Below, piece by piece: positions 34,213 to 43,630 of a stretch of 64,000 bases of DNA. The notes beneath the pieces were generated by a model. That model saw nothing but the letters and a program-made list of their open reading frames with translations, was not told the origin of the DNA and did no database searches. A program made the position numbers and the translations under genes. Numbering within the stretch: the stretch's first letter is position 1; each line of letters opens with the position of its first letter. The DNA is from Rhodanobacteraceae bacterium (GTDB lineage: Bacteria; Pseudomonadota; Gammaproteobacteria; Xanthomonadales; Rhodanobacteraceae): assembly GCA_016790075.1 (NCBI GenBank), contig JAEUPP010000039.1, positions 124,001 through 188,000 of the forward strand, in the 5' to 3' direction.

Positions 34213-35144
34213 GGCTGCCCCCGCTTGGTCGATGTCTCGACAGGGTTGTCCTTGCGCCGCGACCAGTCCTGGAACGCACCGTCATAGAGCCGTACGGGAT
34301 GGCCCAGCAGGCGCGCGGCAAACAGTGTCGCCGTTGCCTGCTGACCGATGTGGCAATAGCCAACGACCGTGTCGCCGGGCTGGATACCGGCTGCCTCGAA
34401 CAAGGCCTTCAATTCTGCCGTGGAGCGCACGCGCAGCTGGTCATCGGTGATGGTGGTAAACGGAACGCTGCGCGCGCCGCGGATATGGCCTTTGTGATGA
34501 ACCTGCCCGTGTGCGCCGCCGACTTCCACACCGTCGTAGTAGACCGCCGCGCGTCCATCAACCACGGCCACACCCGGCGTGTCGAGATGCGTGCGCACAT
34601 AGTCCGCATCAACGATCAGCGGCTGGACCTTGAGCGCTGCAAGTTTGCCCGGCTGCACCGGCGGCGTGTCCTTGCTGGTAGCACCGCCCTGCGCTGTCCA
34701 CGCGCGCATGCCGCCGTCGAGCAGACGCGTGCGCTCGCCGAGGCCCGCATACTGCAAGGTGAACACCACACGTGTACTCGGGCTGACCCAGTCTTTTCCG
34801 TAATAAACCACAATGCGAGAATTGTCTGATATGCCGAGTTTTTCCAGGCGCGCACGCAAGTCTTCGTCCGGAAGCATTTCCAGCATCAGGCCATCGCGCG
34901 TATGTTCAGACCAGGACAACTCGTCCTGCGAAACCCAGCGCGCGCCGGGAATATGGGCCTTGCGGTATTCCGTCTCGTCGCCGACGTGCAGGAGCACGAG
35001 GTCGGGATCGTGCAGGTGGGCGTCCAGCCAATTCGCGTCGACAAGCAGGTTGCTGCGCGGATCGGTGCTACTGGCCGCCGCCTGCGCGATGCCCCCAGCA
35101 AACAGGACGGCCAGACAAAGGTGAAGCCAAAAACTCGATTTCAT
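34209..35144 (-). CDS. Exported two-domain sulfurtransferase
   Basis: A 311-residue thiosulfate/3-mercaptopyruvate sulfurtransferase with a signal peptide (1-23). The N-terminal rhodanese domain (about 30-160) has Tyr at the active position (VVYYGKDWV), and the C-terminal domain (about 170-300) keeps the catalytic Cys264 in GYCHIGQQAT. Substrate recognition motif HIPGA and the GHIRGARSVPF segment are in place. It probably transfers sulfane sulfur in the periplasm to the YeeE-type channel encoded next. It is the first gene of the sulfur operon, preceded by the 12-bp direct repeats. Confidence 0.85.
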   Translation of the reverse strand: MKSSFWLHLCLAVLFAGGIAQAAASSTDPRSNLLVDANWLDAHLHDPDLVLLHVGDETEYRKAHIPGARWVSQDELSWSEHTRDGLMLEMLPDEDLRARLEKLGISDNSRIVVYYGKDWVSPSTRVVFTLQYAGLGERTRLLDGGMRAWTAQGGATSKDTPPVQPGKLAALKVQPLIVDADYVRTHLDTPGVAVVDGRAAVYYDGVEVGGAHGQVHHKGHIRGARSVPFTTITDDQLRVRSTAELKALFEAAGIQPGDTVVGYCHIGQQATATLFAARLLGHPVRLYDGAFQDWSRRKDNPVETSTKRGQP

Positions 35145-35205
35145 GACGAGCTCCCGAGGTGAGGTCGTCAGACTGCCCCCGGGGGGAACAAGTCGACAGC
35201 ACTTG

Positions 35206-35238
35206 GCAGCGAACCGGAACCGCGCTGCAGCGAACCGG
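35206..35238 (-). promoter_or_regulatory. Direct repeats with LytTR-site spacing upstream of the sulfur operon
   Basis: Two exact copies of GCAGCGAACCGG (35206-35217 and 35227-35238), start to start 21 bp, two helical turns. LytTR regulators bind paired direct repeats with this spacing. They lie 62-94 bp upstream of the sulfurtransferase ATG and just downstream of the LytTR-type regulator gene itself. Confidence 0.6.
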
Positions 35239-35259
35239 CGTGCTGCGTGATCAATCGCG

Positions 35260-36042
35260 TCAGCGGCGCTGACCCATCTGGGCGAAACGCGCCTCGAACT
35301 CGTGCCGCCGGCTGCGGCTCAGGCGCACCGTTGCCCCGTCCGCAAGCTTGAGCTCGCAGTCGCCGCGAAACAGTGGATGGATCTCACGCACACGCGCCAG
35401 ATTGACGATGGCCGAACGATGCACCCGGACGAACTGTTGCGGATCAAGCTGACGCTCGACCTCGTCCATGGTGTCACGCAGCAGATGGCGGGCGCCGCCA
35501 CAATGCAGACAGATGTAATAGTCAGCGGCTTCGATCCAGTCGATCTGGCTTGCATCAACGACCACGGTACGGTCACGCGCCGGGACCAGAAAACGGGGTA
35601 GCGGCGACCGCCGTGCACTCAGCAGTTCAGCAATACGGGTATCAAGCTCGCCGCGGCGCCGGCTGCGCGCCTGTGCCTTGGCCCGCGCCAGCGCCGCCGC
35701 GAAACGCGCGTCGGTGAATGGCTTGAGCAGATAGTCGAGCGCATGAACCTCGAACGCGCGTAACGCGTAGCGGTCGTACGCCGTGGCGAAAACAACGGCC
35801 GGCACCGCATCCGCACCGATCAAATCAAGCAGCGCGAAGCCATCCAGTTCAGGCATCTGTATATCGAGAAACAGAATGTCGGGCCGCAACCGTGCGATCA
35901 GCGCCACGGCATCAACACCGCTGCCCTGCCCCACGACCTCGACCTCCGCATCCTGCTCCAGCAGGGCCTCGACACTGGCACGCGCCAGCGGTTCGTCATC
36001 GATAACAAGTACCTTGAGCGGAGCCTCCGCCGGAAGATTCAT
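35260..36042 (-). CDS. LytTR family response regulator
   Basis: A 260-residue regulator of the AlgR/LytR type: receiver domain (8-125) with acidic pocket IDDEP, phosphoacceptor Asp60 in LFLDIQMPELDG and Lys in YLLKPF, then a LytTR DNA-binding domain (about 155-255) with VRVHRSAIVNLARV. The ATG at 36042 overlaps the kinase stop as ATGA, so it is coupled to its kinase. The sulfur operon starts 115 bp beyond its stop and has a candidate LytTR site in between. Confidence 0.9.
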   Translation of the reverse strand: MNLPAEAPLKVLVIDDEPLARASVEALLEQDAEVEVVGQGSGVDAVALIARLRPDILFLDIQMPELDGFALLDLIGADAVPAVVFATAYDRYALRAFEVHALDYLLKPFTDARFAAALARAKAQARSRRRGELDTRIAELLSARRSPLPRFLVPARDRTVVVDASQIDWIEAADYYICLHCGGARHLLRDTMDEVERQLDPQQFVRVHRSAIVNLARVREIHPLFRGDCELKLADGATVRLSRSRRHEFEARFAQMGQRR

Positions 36043-37115
36043 GCAGCGGCCTGCCACGGCAGTTCGATGGTCGCGAGCACCCCACCATCGACCGCCGTCA
36101 GGCTGAAATGCGCCGCATCGCCGTACAGGCTACGCAACCGCTCGCGCGTATTGCGCAGGCCTATGCCTTCGACCGGATCAGCAGACAGCACGCCGCTGTT
36201 GTAAATGCACAGCTGCAGGCGCTCGCCGCTGCGCTGCGCCTGCAGCCTGACGGTTCCCGGCGCTGCCAGGTTCGCAATGCCGTGACGCACCGCGTTCTCC
36301 ACCAGCGGCTGCAGGATAAGGCCGGGCACCAGCCCGCGCGCTGCTTCAGCATCGATCGCGATATGGAACGACAGTCGGTCCGGAAAACGCGCGAGCTCAA
36401 TCTCGAGGTAGCGCTCCAGCATCACCGTTTCCTGCGCCAGTGCCACGCGCTGTCGTTCCGCCTGCTCCAGCGAATAGCGCAGCAGATCGGCCAGGCCGGC
36501 GATCATGGTCACCGCCTGTGCGTTATTCCGGCTGCGCACCAGCCCGGCCACGGCGTTGAGTGTGTTGAACAGAAAATGCGGCCGCAACTGCAGCTCCAGC
36601 ATATGCAACCGCGCATCCGCCAGCGAACGCTCCAGCTGCGCCGCCCGCAAGGCCCGTTCCAGATAGCGCTGGTAGTACTCGAACGCAAGCACACAGCCCA
36701 GTACCAGGCTGTACAGCATCCACTCCATCGGCATGCGCGAAAGCAGCACAGTGCTCAGATCGATTTCGGACAAGCTCGCCGTCATACGATCGTAGGGCTG
36801 CATCCACAGCATCAGCGCGACCTCATACAGCGCATGCACGATCGCGATGCCGGCAGCGGCCAGTGCATGCAGCGTGATAGCCGAGGCACGCAGCGGCAAC
36901 AGCGGAAATCGCCGCGCCATGCCGAGTATGCAATAGGTTGGCACCACCCAAGCCAGCCACACCGCAATGAAATAAGACAGCAGCAACGGCACGGAATGGC
37001 CGTGCTCAAGCATGCTGATCCAGACCTGGATACCGGTCAGTGTGCCGAATACCAGCCAGAAGGCTGTGGCGGCGAGCAGGAAATGGCGCGTCTTCACGCG
37101 CGGAGTGTGCCGCAA
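36039..37115 (-). CDS. LytS/YesM-type sensor histidine kinase
   Basis: A 358-residue membrane kinase with about four N-terminal hydrophobic segments (near 12-34, 43-64, 78-104 and 133-147), a helical linker, the His_kinase H-box LRPHFLFNTLNAV with His180, and a HATPase domain containing QPLVENAVRHGI and GIGLRNTRERL. There is no large extracellular sensor loop, so the signal is probably sensed in the membrane. It is coupled to the LytTR regulator. Like AlgZ it is a short membrane-bound type. Confidence 0.9.
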   Translation of the reverse strand: MRHTPRVKTRHFLLAATAFWLVFGTLTGIQVWISMLEHGHSVPLLLSYFIAVWLAWVVPTYCILGMARRFPLLPLRASAITLHALAAAGIAIVHALYEVALMLWMQPYDRMTASLSEIDLSTVLLSRMPMEWMLYSLVLGCVLAFEYYQRYLERALRAAQLERSLADARLHMLELQLRPHFLFNTLNAVAGLVRSRNNAQAVTMIAGLADLLRYSLEQAERQRVALAQETVMLERYLEIELARFPDRLSFHIAIDAEAARGLVPGLILQPLVENAVRHGIANLAAPGTVRLQAQRSGERLQLCIYNSGVLSADPVEGIGLRNTRERLRSLYGDAAHFSLTAVDGGVLATIELPWQAAA

Positions 37116-37304
37116 TCCGCCGCACTGGGGATCGGGTATGCAGCCAATGGTGTCGTGGCTGCAGCCAACCGGCGATGCCCGGGCTTGCCGCTCGGCGCTA
37201 CGCCCGGCGTTGACCGCTCAGCGTCGGCGACCAGCAGCGCGTACCCACTGCGGCCTTAGCCGCCGCCTCGACGATGCGCCGGGTTTCTGGTGGCCCGCAC
37301 CGGT

Positions 37305-37757
37305 TCAGGCGCCGAGCACCCGCCGCGTCCACGCCACGATATCGGCGCTGCTCATCACACCACTCTGGCGTGCAAGCTCCTTACCGCTACGGATCAGCAG
37401 CAAGGTCGGAATGCTGCGGATCGCATAACGCTCCGACAACGCGGGTTCTGCGTCGGAGTCCACTTTGGCCAACCTGACCTGTGGCTCCAGTTTTCTGGCT
37501 GCAGCCTCGAACTGCGGCGCCATGGTGCGGCACGGCCCACACCAAGCAGCCCAGAAGTCGACCAGCAGCGGCAGTTCCGCGCGCATCGCATGCGCATCAA
37601 AACTGGCCGCCGTCAGCACGAGGGGATGTGCGGTAAACAGTGCCGCATGACAACGGCCACAGACCGGCCCCTGGGCAAGACGTACGGTCGGCACGCGATT
37701 GAGCCGGTGGCAGTGCGCACAGGCAACGAGCGTGTTGTCATTCAAGTTGTCATTCAT
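37305..37757 (-). CDS. trxC: Thioredoxin 2 with zinc-binding N-terminus
   Basis: A 150-residue TrxC. The N-terminal part has two CxxC pairs (ACAHCHRLN and VCGRCH) that bind zinc, followed by a thioredoxin fold with active site WCGPC and the cis-proline loop IRSIPTLLL. TrxC responds to oxidative stress in several bacteria. It lies 76 bp after prpF on the same strand. No OxyR site was recognised. Confidence 0.93.
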   Translation of the reverse strand: MNDNLNDNTLVACAHCHRLNRVPTVRLAQGPVCGRCHAALFTAHPLVLTAASFDAHAMRAELPLLVDFWAAWCGPCRTMAPQFEAAARKLEPQVRLAKVDSDAEPALSERYAIRSIPTLLLIRSGKELARQSGVMSSADIVAWTRRVLGA

Positions 37758-37833
37758 CGCCTACTCCGCCTGTGGGTATGCCGCCGATGTGGCGGCGCTG
37801 CGTGCGGAGTACAACGGCTGCAGCCAGCGCAGG

Positions 37834-39027
37834 TCAGCCACCGACCGCGTCAGCCGGAACCCGCACTGTGCCTTCCATCAGCACGCGCGCGCTACGGCTC
37901 ATGATTGCGCGCGTAACGGTCCACACGCCGTCGCGCAACTGTGCCTCTGCGCCGACACGCAAGGTGCCGGACGGATGCCCAAAACGCACCGCGTTGCGAA
38001 TGCCGCCGCCTGCCGCCGTGTTCACCAGCGTGCCAGGAATCGCCGCGGCGGTGCCTATCGCCACTGCCGCCGTACCCATCATCGCGTGGTGCAGCTTACC
38101 CATCGACAGTGCGCGTACGTTGAGGTCTATGTCGCTCGCCGCAACGGCCTTGCCGCTGGACGCTATATACGTAGCAGGTTTTGCCACAAAGGCGACTTTT
38201 GGCGTGTGCTGCCGCTGTGCAGCTTCGGTGATGTCCCGGATCAGCCCCATGCGCAGCGCGCCGTGGGCACGGATCGCCTCGAATCGGGCGAGCGCCTTTG
38301 CGTCCAGGTTGATTGCGTCCTGCAGCTCCGTGCCGGCATACCCGAGGTCAGCGGCATTGACGAAGATGGTCGGAATGCCGGCATTGATCAGCGTGGCCTG
38401 CAGGCGACCGACACCGGGCACGTCGAGTTCGTCGATCAGGTTCCCGGTAGGAAACATGGCGCCGCCGTCTTCGCCCTCATCGGCAGGATCGAGAAATTCA
38501 ATCTGCACTTCGGCCGCCGGAAACGTGACACCGTCGAGTTCGAAGTCGCCGGTTTCCTGCACTGCTCCGTTGCTCATCGGCACGTGCGCGACGATGGTCT
38601 TGCCGATCTGCGCCTGCCAGATGCGCACGGTACACAGGCCGTCACGCGGCACACGCGCCGCATCGACAAGACCATTCGCGATGGCAAAGGAACCAACTGC
38701 CGCAGTCAGATTGCCGCAGTTGCCACTCCAGTCCACAAAGGGCTGATCGATGGAAACCTGGCCGAACTGATAGTCGACATCATGCTCCGCCCGCGTACTG
38801 CGTGACAGGATCACGACCTTGCTTGTGCTCGAGGTCGCCCCCCCCATGCCATCGGTATGTTTGCCATAAGGATCGGGGCTGCCAATCACACGCAGCAGCA
38901 GACGATCACGTGCGGAACCGGGCACACGTGCCGCCTCCGGCAGATCATCGAGGCGGAAGAACACGCCCTTGCTGGTCCCGCCACGCATATAGGTAGCGGG
39001 GATGCGGATCTGTGGTGCGTGGTTCAT
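37834..39027 (-). CDS. prpF: 2-methylaconitate cis-trans isomerase
   Basis: A 397-residue PrpF isomerase of the methylcitrate cycle, which detoxifies and uses propionyl-CoA. It works with AcnD to convert 2-methylcitrate to 2-methyl-cis-aconitate. The start PATYMRGGTSKGVFFRLDDLP and the segments GGATSSTSKVVI and DWSGNCGNLTAAVGSFAI are characteristic. It normally follows acnD directly; here an SRPBCC gene lies between. prpB and prpC are not in the window. Confidence 0.95.
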   Translation of the reverse strand: MNHAPQIRIPATYMRGGTSKGVFFRLDDLPEAARVPGSARDRLLLRVIGSPDPYGKHTDGMGGATSSTSKVVILSRSTRAEHDVDYQFGQVSIDQPFVDWSGNCGNLTAAVGSFAIANGLVDAARVPRDGLCTVRIWQAQIGKTIVAHVPMSNGAVQETGDFELDGVTFPAAEVQIEFLDPADEGEDGGAMFPTGNLIDELDVPGVGRLQATLINAGIPTIFVNAADLGYAGTELQDAINLDAKALARFEAIRAHGALRMGLIRDITEAAQRQHTPKVAFVAKPATYIASSGKAVAASDIDLNVRALSMGKLHHAMMGTAAVAIGTAAAIPGTLVNTAAGGGIRNAVRFGHPSGTLRVGAEAQLRDGVWTVTRAIMSRSARVLMEGTVRVPADAVGG

Positions 39028-39061
39028 GCGTATTCCATCAGACAGAAAGAAGTGGACGACA

Positions 39062-39511
39062 TCAGGCGCCGTCGGGAATTTCGGCTTCGACCAGCTTGCC
39101 GAGCAGGATCAGTGATTCCTGCCAGCCGGCGTAGCAGGACTCCACCGGAATCGCATCGGGAATGCCTTGCTGCACGATACGCAGGTCGGTACCCACGAGG
39201 CAGGGCCTCAAGGTCACCGTGACTTCCATCTGCCCAGGCAAATCCGGATTGTCGAACTGATCGTTGTAGCGCAGCTTCTGACCGGGAACGAGTTCGAGGT
39301 AGGTGCCGCCGAACGAGTGGCTGCTGCCAGTACCGAAATTGGTGAATGACATCTGATAGCTGCCGCCAACCCGCGCATCCATGGAATGCACGGTCGCGGT
39401 GAAACCATTCGGTGGCAGCCACTTCACCATCGCCGCCGGATCGATAAATGCGCGGTAGATGCGCTCGGCCGGCGCGCGCAGAACGCGGTGCAGTGTGACA
39501 GTACCGGGCAC
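39062..39511 (-). CDS. SRPBCC (AHSA1-like) domain protein
   Basis: A 149-residue START/SRPBCC protein of the activator-of-Hsp90-ATPase-like group, with VLRAPAERIYRAFIDPAAMVKWLPPNGF at the N-terminus and GWQESLILLGKLVEAEIP at the C-terminal helix. Such folds form a pocket for a hydrophobic ligand; its ligand is unknown. It sits between acnD (42 bp upstream) and prpF (34 bp downstream) on the same strand, so it is probably transcribed with the methylcitrate genes although it is not a standard member. Confidence 0.8.
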   Translation of the reverse strand: MPGTVTLHRVLRAPAERIYRAFIDPAAMVKWLPPNGFTATVHSMDARVGGSYQMSFTNFGTGSSHSFGGTYLELVPGQKLRYNDQFDNPDLPGQMEVTVTLRPCLVGTDLRIVQQGIPDAIPVESCYAGWQESLILLGKLVEAEIPDGA

Positions 39512-39553
39512 GATCGGATCTCCTTTCAGGGTCTATGACGAACACCAGGCGAG

Positions 39554-42166
39554 TCAGGCAGCCTGCGCTGACGAGGCGAGAAAGTCCTGGGCGAAACGCT
39601 GCAGGACACCACCGGCTTCGTAGATCGAGACTTCTTCGGCGGTATCAAGACGGCAGGTGACGGTGGTCTCGACAACTTCACCATGGCTGCGCCGGATCAC
39701 CAGCATAAGGTCTGCCCGTGGGCGGCGCTCACCGATCACGTCGAATGTCTCCGTGCCAGTCAGTGCCAGCGTCTTGCGGTCCGTGCCGGGTTTGAATTCC
39801 AGGGGCAGCACACCCATGCCAATCAGATTGGTGCGATGGATACGCTCGAAACCTTCCGCCACGATGGCTTCAACACCGGCCAGGCGCACGCCCTTCGCGG
39901 CCCAGTCGCGGGATGAACCCTGGCCATAGTCCGCGCCCGCGACAATGATCAGCGGCTGCTTGCGCTCCAGGTAGGTTTCTATCGTCTCCCACATGCGCAT
40001 TACCCGGCCTTCCGGTTCCAGCCGCGCCAGCGAGCCTTTCTTGACCTGGCCGTCGACAACAGCCATTTCATTGATGAGCTGCGGATTGGCGAAGGTCGCG
40101 CGCTGCGCTGTCAGATGGTCGCCACGGTGCGTGGCATAGGAATTGAAATCCTCCTCGGGCAGTCCCATGCGCGCAAGGTATTCGCCGGCGGCGCTATCCG
40201 GCAGGATGGCATTGGACGGCGACAGATGATCGGTCGTGATGTTGTCGCCCAGCAGCGCCAGCGGACGCAGGCCGCGCAGACTGCGCTCGCCGGCCAATGC
40301 ACCTTCCCAATACGGCGGACGGCGGATATAGGTGCTTTGCGCTCGCCAGGCATAGAGCGGGCTCACTGCCTCGCTCTGCACCGCGTGGATACGGAACATG
40401 GGTTCATAGACCGCGCGGAACTGCTCGGGCTTGACGCTGCTCGCCACGATCGCGTCGATCTCGGCATCGCTGGGCCAGATATCCTTGAGCGTAATCGGTC
40501 TGCCATCGGCCGTATGACCCAGCGCATCTTTCTCGATATCGAAGCGGATGGTGCCGGCGATCGCATAGGCGATGACCAGCGGCGGCGAGGCGAGGAACGC
40601 CTGCTTGGCATAGGGATGTATACGCCCATCGAAGTTGCGATTGCCCGAGAGCACTGCGGTGGCATACAGATCGCGCGCCACGATTTCCTGCTGTATCGCC
40701 GGATCAAGCGCACCACTCATGCCGTTACAGGTGGTGCAGGCAAACGCAACGATGCCAAAGCCCAGCTGTTCGAGTTCGCGCAGCAGGCCGGCCTGTTCGA
40801 GGTATAGCTGTACCGCGCGCGACCCGGGCGCGAGCGAGGTCTTGACCCAGGGCTTGCGTACCAGGCCACAGGCATTCGCATTGCGCGCCAGCAGAGCAGC
40901 GGCGATGACGTTGCGCGGGTTGGAGGTATTCGTGCAGCTCGTGATCGCCGCGATGATGACCGCGCCATCGGGCATCAGCCCCTGTGCCTCCTGGGCTCGT
41001 GCCTGGTCCAGCCCAACCGCGATACCACGCTCGGCCAGCGCCGAAGTCGGCAAGCGCTTGTGCGGATTCGAGGGACCGGCCATGTTGCGCACGACCGTCG
41101 ACAGATCAAACTGCAGGCTGCGTTCGTATTCCGCACCGGCCAGTGCATCGGCCCAGAGCCCGGCCGTCTTTGCGTAGATCTCGACCAGGCGCACCTGCTC
41201 GTCACTGCGGCCGGTCAGGCGCAGATAGTCCAGGGTCTTGTCATCGATAAAGAACATGGCCGCGGTCGCGCCGTATTCCGGCGCCATGTTCGAGATCGTC
41301 GCGCGGTCGCCGACACTGAGCGCAGCTGCGCCCGCCCCGCGGAATTCGAGATAAGCGCCAACCACCTTTGACTGGCGCAGAAACTCAGTCAGCGCAAGTA
41401 CCATATCCGTCGCCGTAATCCCCGGCTGAGGCTTGCCACTGAGCTCGACGCCGATGATATCCGGCAGGCGCATCCAGGACGCGCGGCCCAGCATCACGTT
41501 CTCAGCTTCCAGACCACCGACACCAACCGCGATCACGCCCAGCGCATCGACATGTGGCGTGTGGCTGTCGGTGCCCACGCAGGTATCCGGATACGCAACG
41601 CCCTGGTCCGCATGGATCACCGGCGACATCTTCTCCAGATTGATCTGGTGCATGATGCCATTGCCCGGCGGAATCACATCGACGTTCTTGAACGCACGCT
41701 TGGTCCAGTCGATAAAGTGGAAGCGGTCTTCATTGCGCCGGTCTTCAATCGCGCGATTCTTGGCAAAGGCATCGGGATCGTAGCCGCCGCATTCCACCGC
41801 CAGCGAATGATCAACGATCAACTGCACCGGCACGACCGGATTCACCTGGGCCGGGTCACCGCCCTGGTCGGCGATCGCGTCGCGCAGGCCAGCCAGATCA
41901 ACCAGCGCGGTCTGGCCCAAGATGTCGTGGCAGACCACGCGCGCCGGAAACCAGGGGAAATCGCGATCGCGGCGACGCTCCACCAGTTGGATCAGCGATT
42001 CACTCAGAATCGCCGGATCGGCGCGGCGCAGGAGGTTTTCCGCGTGCACGCGTGCCGTATATGGCAACCCGGCATAGGCGCCAGGACGAATCGCATCGAC
42101 GGCTTCGCGCGCGTCGAAATAGTCAAGGGACGTGCCGGCAAGCGGCTTGCGGTAGGCGGTATTCAT
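39554..42166 (-). CDS. acnD: 2-methylisocitrate dehydratase, Fe-S dependent
   Basis: An 870-residue aconitase-family enzyme of the methylcitrate cycle requiring PrpF. The iron-sulfur ligands lie in the AAITSCTNTSNP segment and in FACTTCNGMSG. The substrate loops DSHTPHVDALG and GADYGQGSSRDWAAKG are present. I chose the ATG at 42166 because MNTAYRKPLAGTSLDYFDAR matches the AcnD N-terminus; an extension back to 42634 would overlap a divergent gene. It is divergent from a DUF4010 protein gene. Confidence 0.95.
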   Translation of the reverse strand: MNTAYRKPLAGTSLDYFDAREAVDAIRPGAYAGLPYTARVHAENLLRRADPAILSESLIQLVERRRDRDFPWFPARVVCHDILGQTALVDLAGLRDAIADQGGDPAQVNPVVPVQLIVDHSLAVECGGYDPDAFAKNRAIEDRRNEDRFHFIDWTKRAFKNVDVIPPGNGIMHQINLEKMSPVIHADQGVAYPDTCVGTDSHTPHVDALGVIAVGVGGLEAENVMLGRASWMRLPDIIGVELSGKPQPGITATDMVLALTEFLRQSKVVGAYLEFRGAGAAALSVGDRATISNMAPEYGATAAMFFIDDKTLDYLRLTGRSDEQVRLVEIYAKTAGLWADALAGAEYERSLQFDLSTVVRNMAGPSNPHKRLPTSALAERGIAVGLDQARAQEAQGLMPDGAVIIAAITSCTNTSNPRNVIAAALLARNANACGLVRKPWVKTSLAPGSRAVQLYLEQAGLLRELEQLGFGIVAFACTTCNGMSGALDPAIQQEIVARDLYATAVLSGNRNFDGRIHPYAKQAFLASPPLVIAYAIAGTIRFDIEKDALGHTADGRPITLKDIWPSDAEIDAIVASSVKPEQFRAVYEPMFRIHAVQSEAVSPLYAWRAQSTYIRRPPYWEGALAGERSLRGLRPLALLGDNITTDHLSPSNAILPDSAAGEYLARMGLPEEDFNSYATHRGDHLTAQRATFANPQLINEMAVVDGQVKKGSLARLEPEGRVMRMWETIETYLERKQPLIIVAGADYGQGSSRDWAAKGVRLAGVEAIVAEGFERIHRTNLIGMGVLPLEFKPGTDRKTLALTGTETFDVIGERRPRADLMLVIRRSHGEVVETTVTCRLDTAEEVSIYEAGGVLQRFAQDFLASSAQAA

Positions 42167-42388
42167 GGCGAGCGGTTCATCTGCAAGTAGTAGCGGGCGG
42201 CACGGCCTGGGCGCATGGCTCGCCTGGACGGCGGCGGCCGGCGTGCGGGCTGCGTAGGTTGCCGGTGCGCGCAGCGAACCGCAACACCGGGAAAGGAAAT
42301 CCCGCACGGCGTCCTGCAACTGCCCTGTGCCGTTGCGATACGCGGCCTGCAGCGGCAACCTAAGCGCCACGCACGCACGGAGCAGCCA

Positions 42389-43630
42389 ATGCCGCCGACA
42401 ACCGCCGAGCAACTGTTCGCTCTTGTCGCCGCACTCGGCGGCGGACTGCTGGTCGGCATAGGCCGCGAGCGCGACAAGACGCCACCGGACCGCGAAGCGG
42501 CCGGCGTGCGCAGTTTCACCATCGTCGCACTGGGCGGCGCAATCGCAATGCTGCTGGGTCCAGTTGCGCTGGCGGTGGTCGGCGCGGCGATCGCGGCCAT
42601 GACGGTTGCTTCGTACTGGCACAGCGCCGAACACGACCCCGGCGTCGTGACCGAACTCGCGCTACTCGTGACCTTCCTGCTCGGCGCGCTGGCGCAGTCA
42701 CGGACACAGCTTGCGGCGGCGCTGTTCGTCGTGCTCGCGGTCGTGCTCGAAAGCAAAACCCGCCTGCACCGCTTCACGCGCCAGGTTCTCAGCGAACAGG
42801 AGCTCAGCGACGCGCTGCTGCTCGCCGCCGCAGCCCTGATCGTGTTGCCGCTGCTGCCCGACCGTGCCGTGGACCCGTGGCAAGTACTGAATCCACGCAA
42901 ACTCTGGCTGTTCGCCGTACTGGTCATGGCCATCAATGCGCTGGGCTATATCGCACTACGCGTGTTCGGCGCGGGGCGCGGTCTGGCACTCGCCGGGCTG
43001 CTCGGCGGGTTCGTCTCCAGCGCCGCCACGATCGCCGCCATGGGGCAGCGCGCGTCCAGCGACCCGCAGGCGCTGCCCGGCTGCATCGCCGCCGCCCTGC
43101 TGTCCTGTGTCGCAACCGTGGTACAGCTGGCGCTGATCCTGTTCGCCATCGCACCTGGCCTGCTCGTCGAAACTGCCCTGCCCTTACTCGCCGCCGGCCT
43201 CACCGCAGCGGCAGTCGCCGTGTGGTTCGTCTGGCGCGGTCGCGACACACCCAACACCGATGCCGCGGCCCAGCCAGGCCGGCCATTCGCGCTTGGCCAG
43301 GCCTTGCTGTTCGTTGCCATCGTCGCCGCCGCGCTGCTGTTGTCAGCGGCATTGCGCCGCTATTTTGGCGACGGCGGTGTGCTGGCCGCTGCCGCCGCCG
43401 CCGGATTCGCCGACGTGCACGCTGCTGCCGTTTCATTGGGTCAGCTCGCCGGCAGCAGCGATCTGCCCCATGTCCAAGCCACCTGGGCGCTGGCCGCTGC
43501 ATTTACGACCAATTCACTGGTCAAGTGTTTCGCCGCAGCGACCGGTGGCGCAGCCTACGCGCGCCCTGTTGTTATCGGCGTGCTGGCGATCACAGCGGCT
43601 CTGGTCGGTGCGGTAACAATGACCCGTTAG
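42389..43630 (+). CDS. MgtC/DUF4010 family membrane protein
   Basis: A 413-residue integral membrane protein with about ten hydrophobic segments. The N-terminal half resembles the MgtC/SapB domain (GGGLLVGIGRERDK), and the C-terminal half is the DUF4010 domain (GLLGGFVSSAATIAAM and FADVHAAAVSLGQLA). The function is unknown; a transport role is likely. The ATG at 42389 has GGAG seven bases upstream. It is divergent from acnD and has no co-oriented partner within 150 bp. Confidence 0.82.
   Translation: MPPTTAEQLFALVAALGGGLLVGIGRERDKTPPDREAAGVRSFTIVALGGAIAMLLGPVALAVVGAAIAAMTVASYWHSAEHDPGVVTELALLVTFLLGALAQSRTQLAAALFVVLAVVLESKTRLHRFTRQVLSEQELSDALLLAAAALIVLPLLPDRAVDPWQVLNPRKLWLFAVLVMAINALGYIALRVFGAGRGLALAGLLGGFVSSAATIAAMGQRASSDPQALPGCIAAALLSCVATVVQLALILFAIAPGLLVETALPLLAAGLTAAAVAVWFVWRGRDTPNTDAAAQPGRPFALGQALLFVAIVAAALLLSAALRRYFGDGGVLAAAAAAGFADVHAAAVSLGQLAGSSDLPHVQATWALAAAFTTNSLVKCFAAATGGAAYARPVVIGVLAITAALVGAVTMTR

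Noticed and set aside
35145-35259. Direct repeats as part of a CRISPR or larger repeat array
   Set aside because: There are only two copies, with 9 bp between them, so they fit a protein-binding site rather than an array.
42215-42388. N-terminal extension of the DUF4010 protein
   Set aside because: The added residues are not hydrophobic or conserved and overlap the acnD control region; the ATG at 42389 has a good ribosome site.
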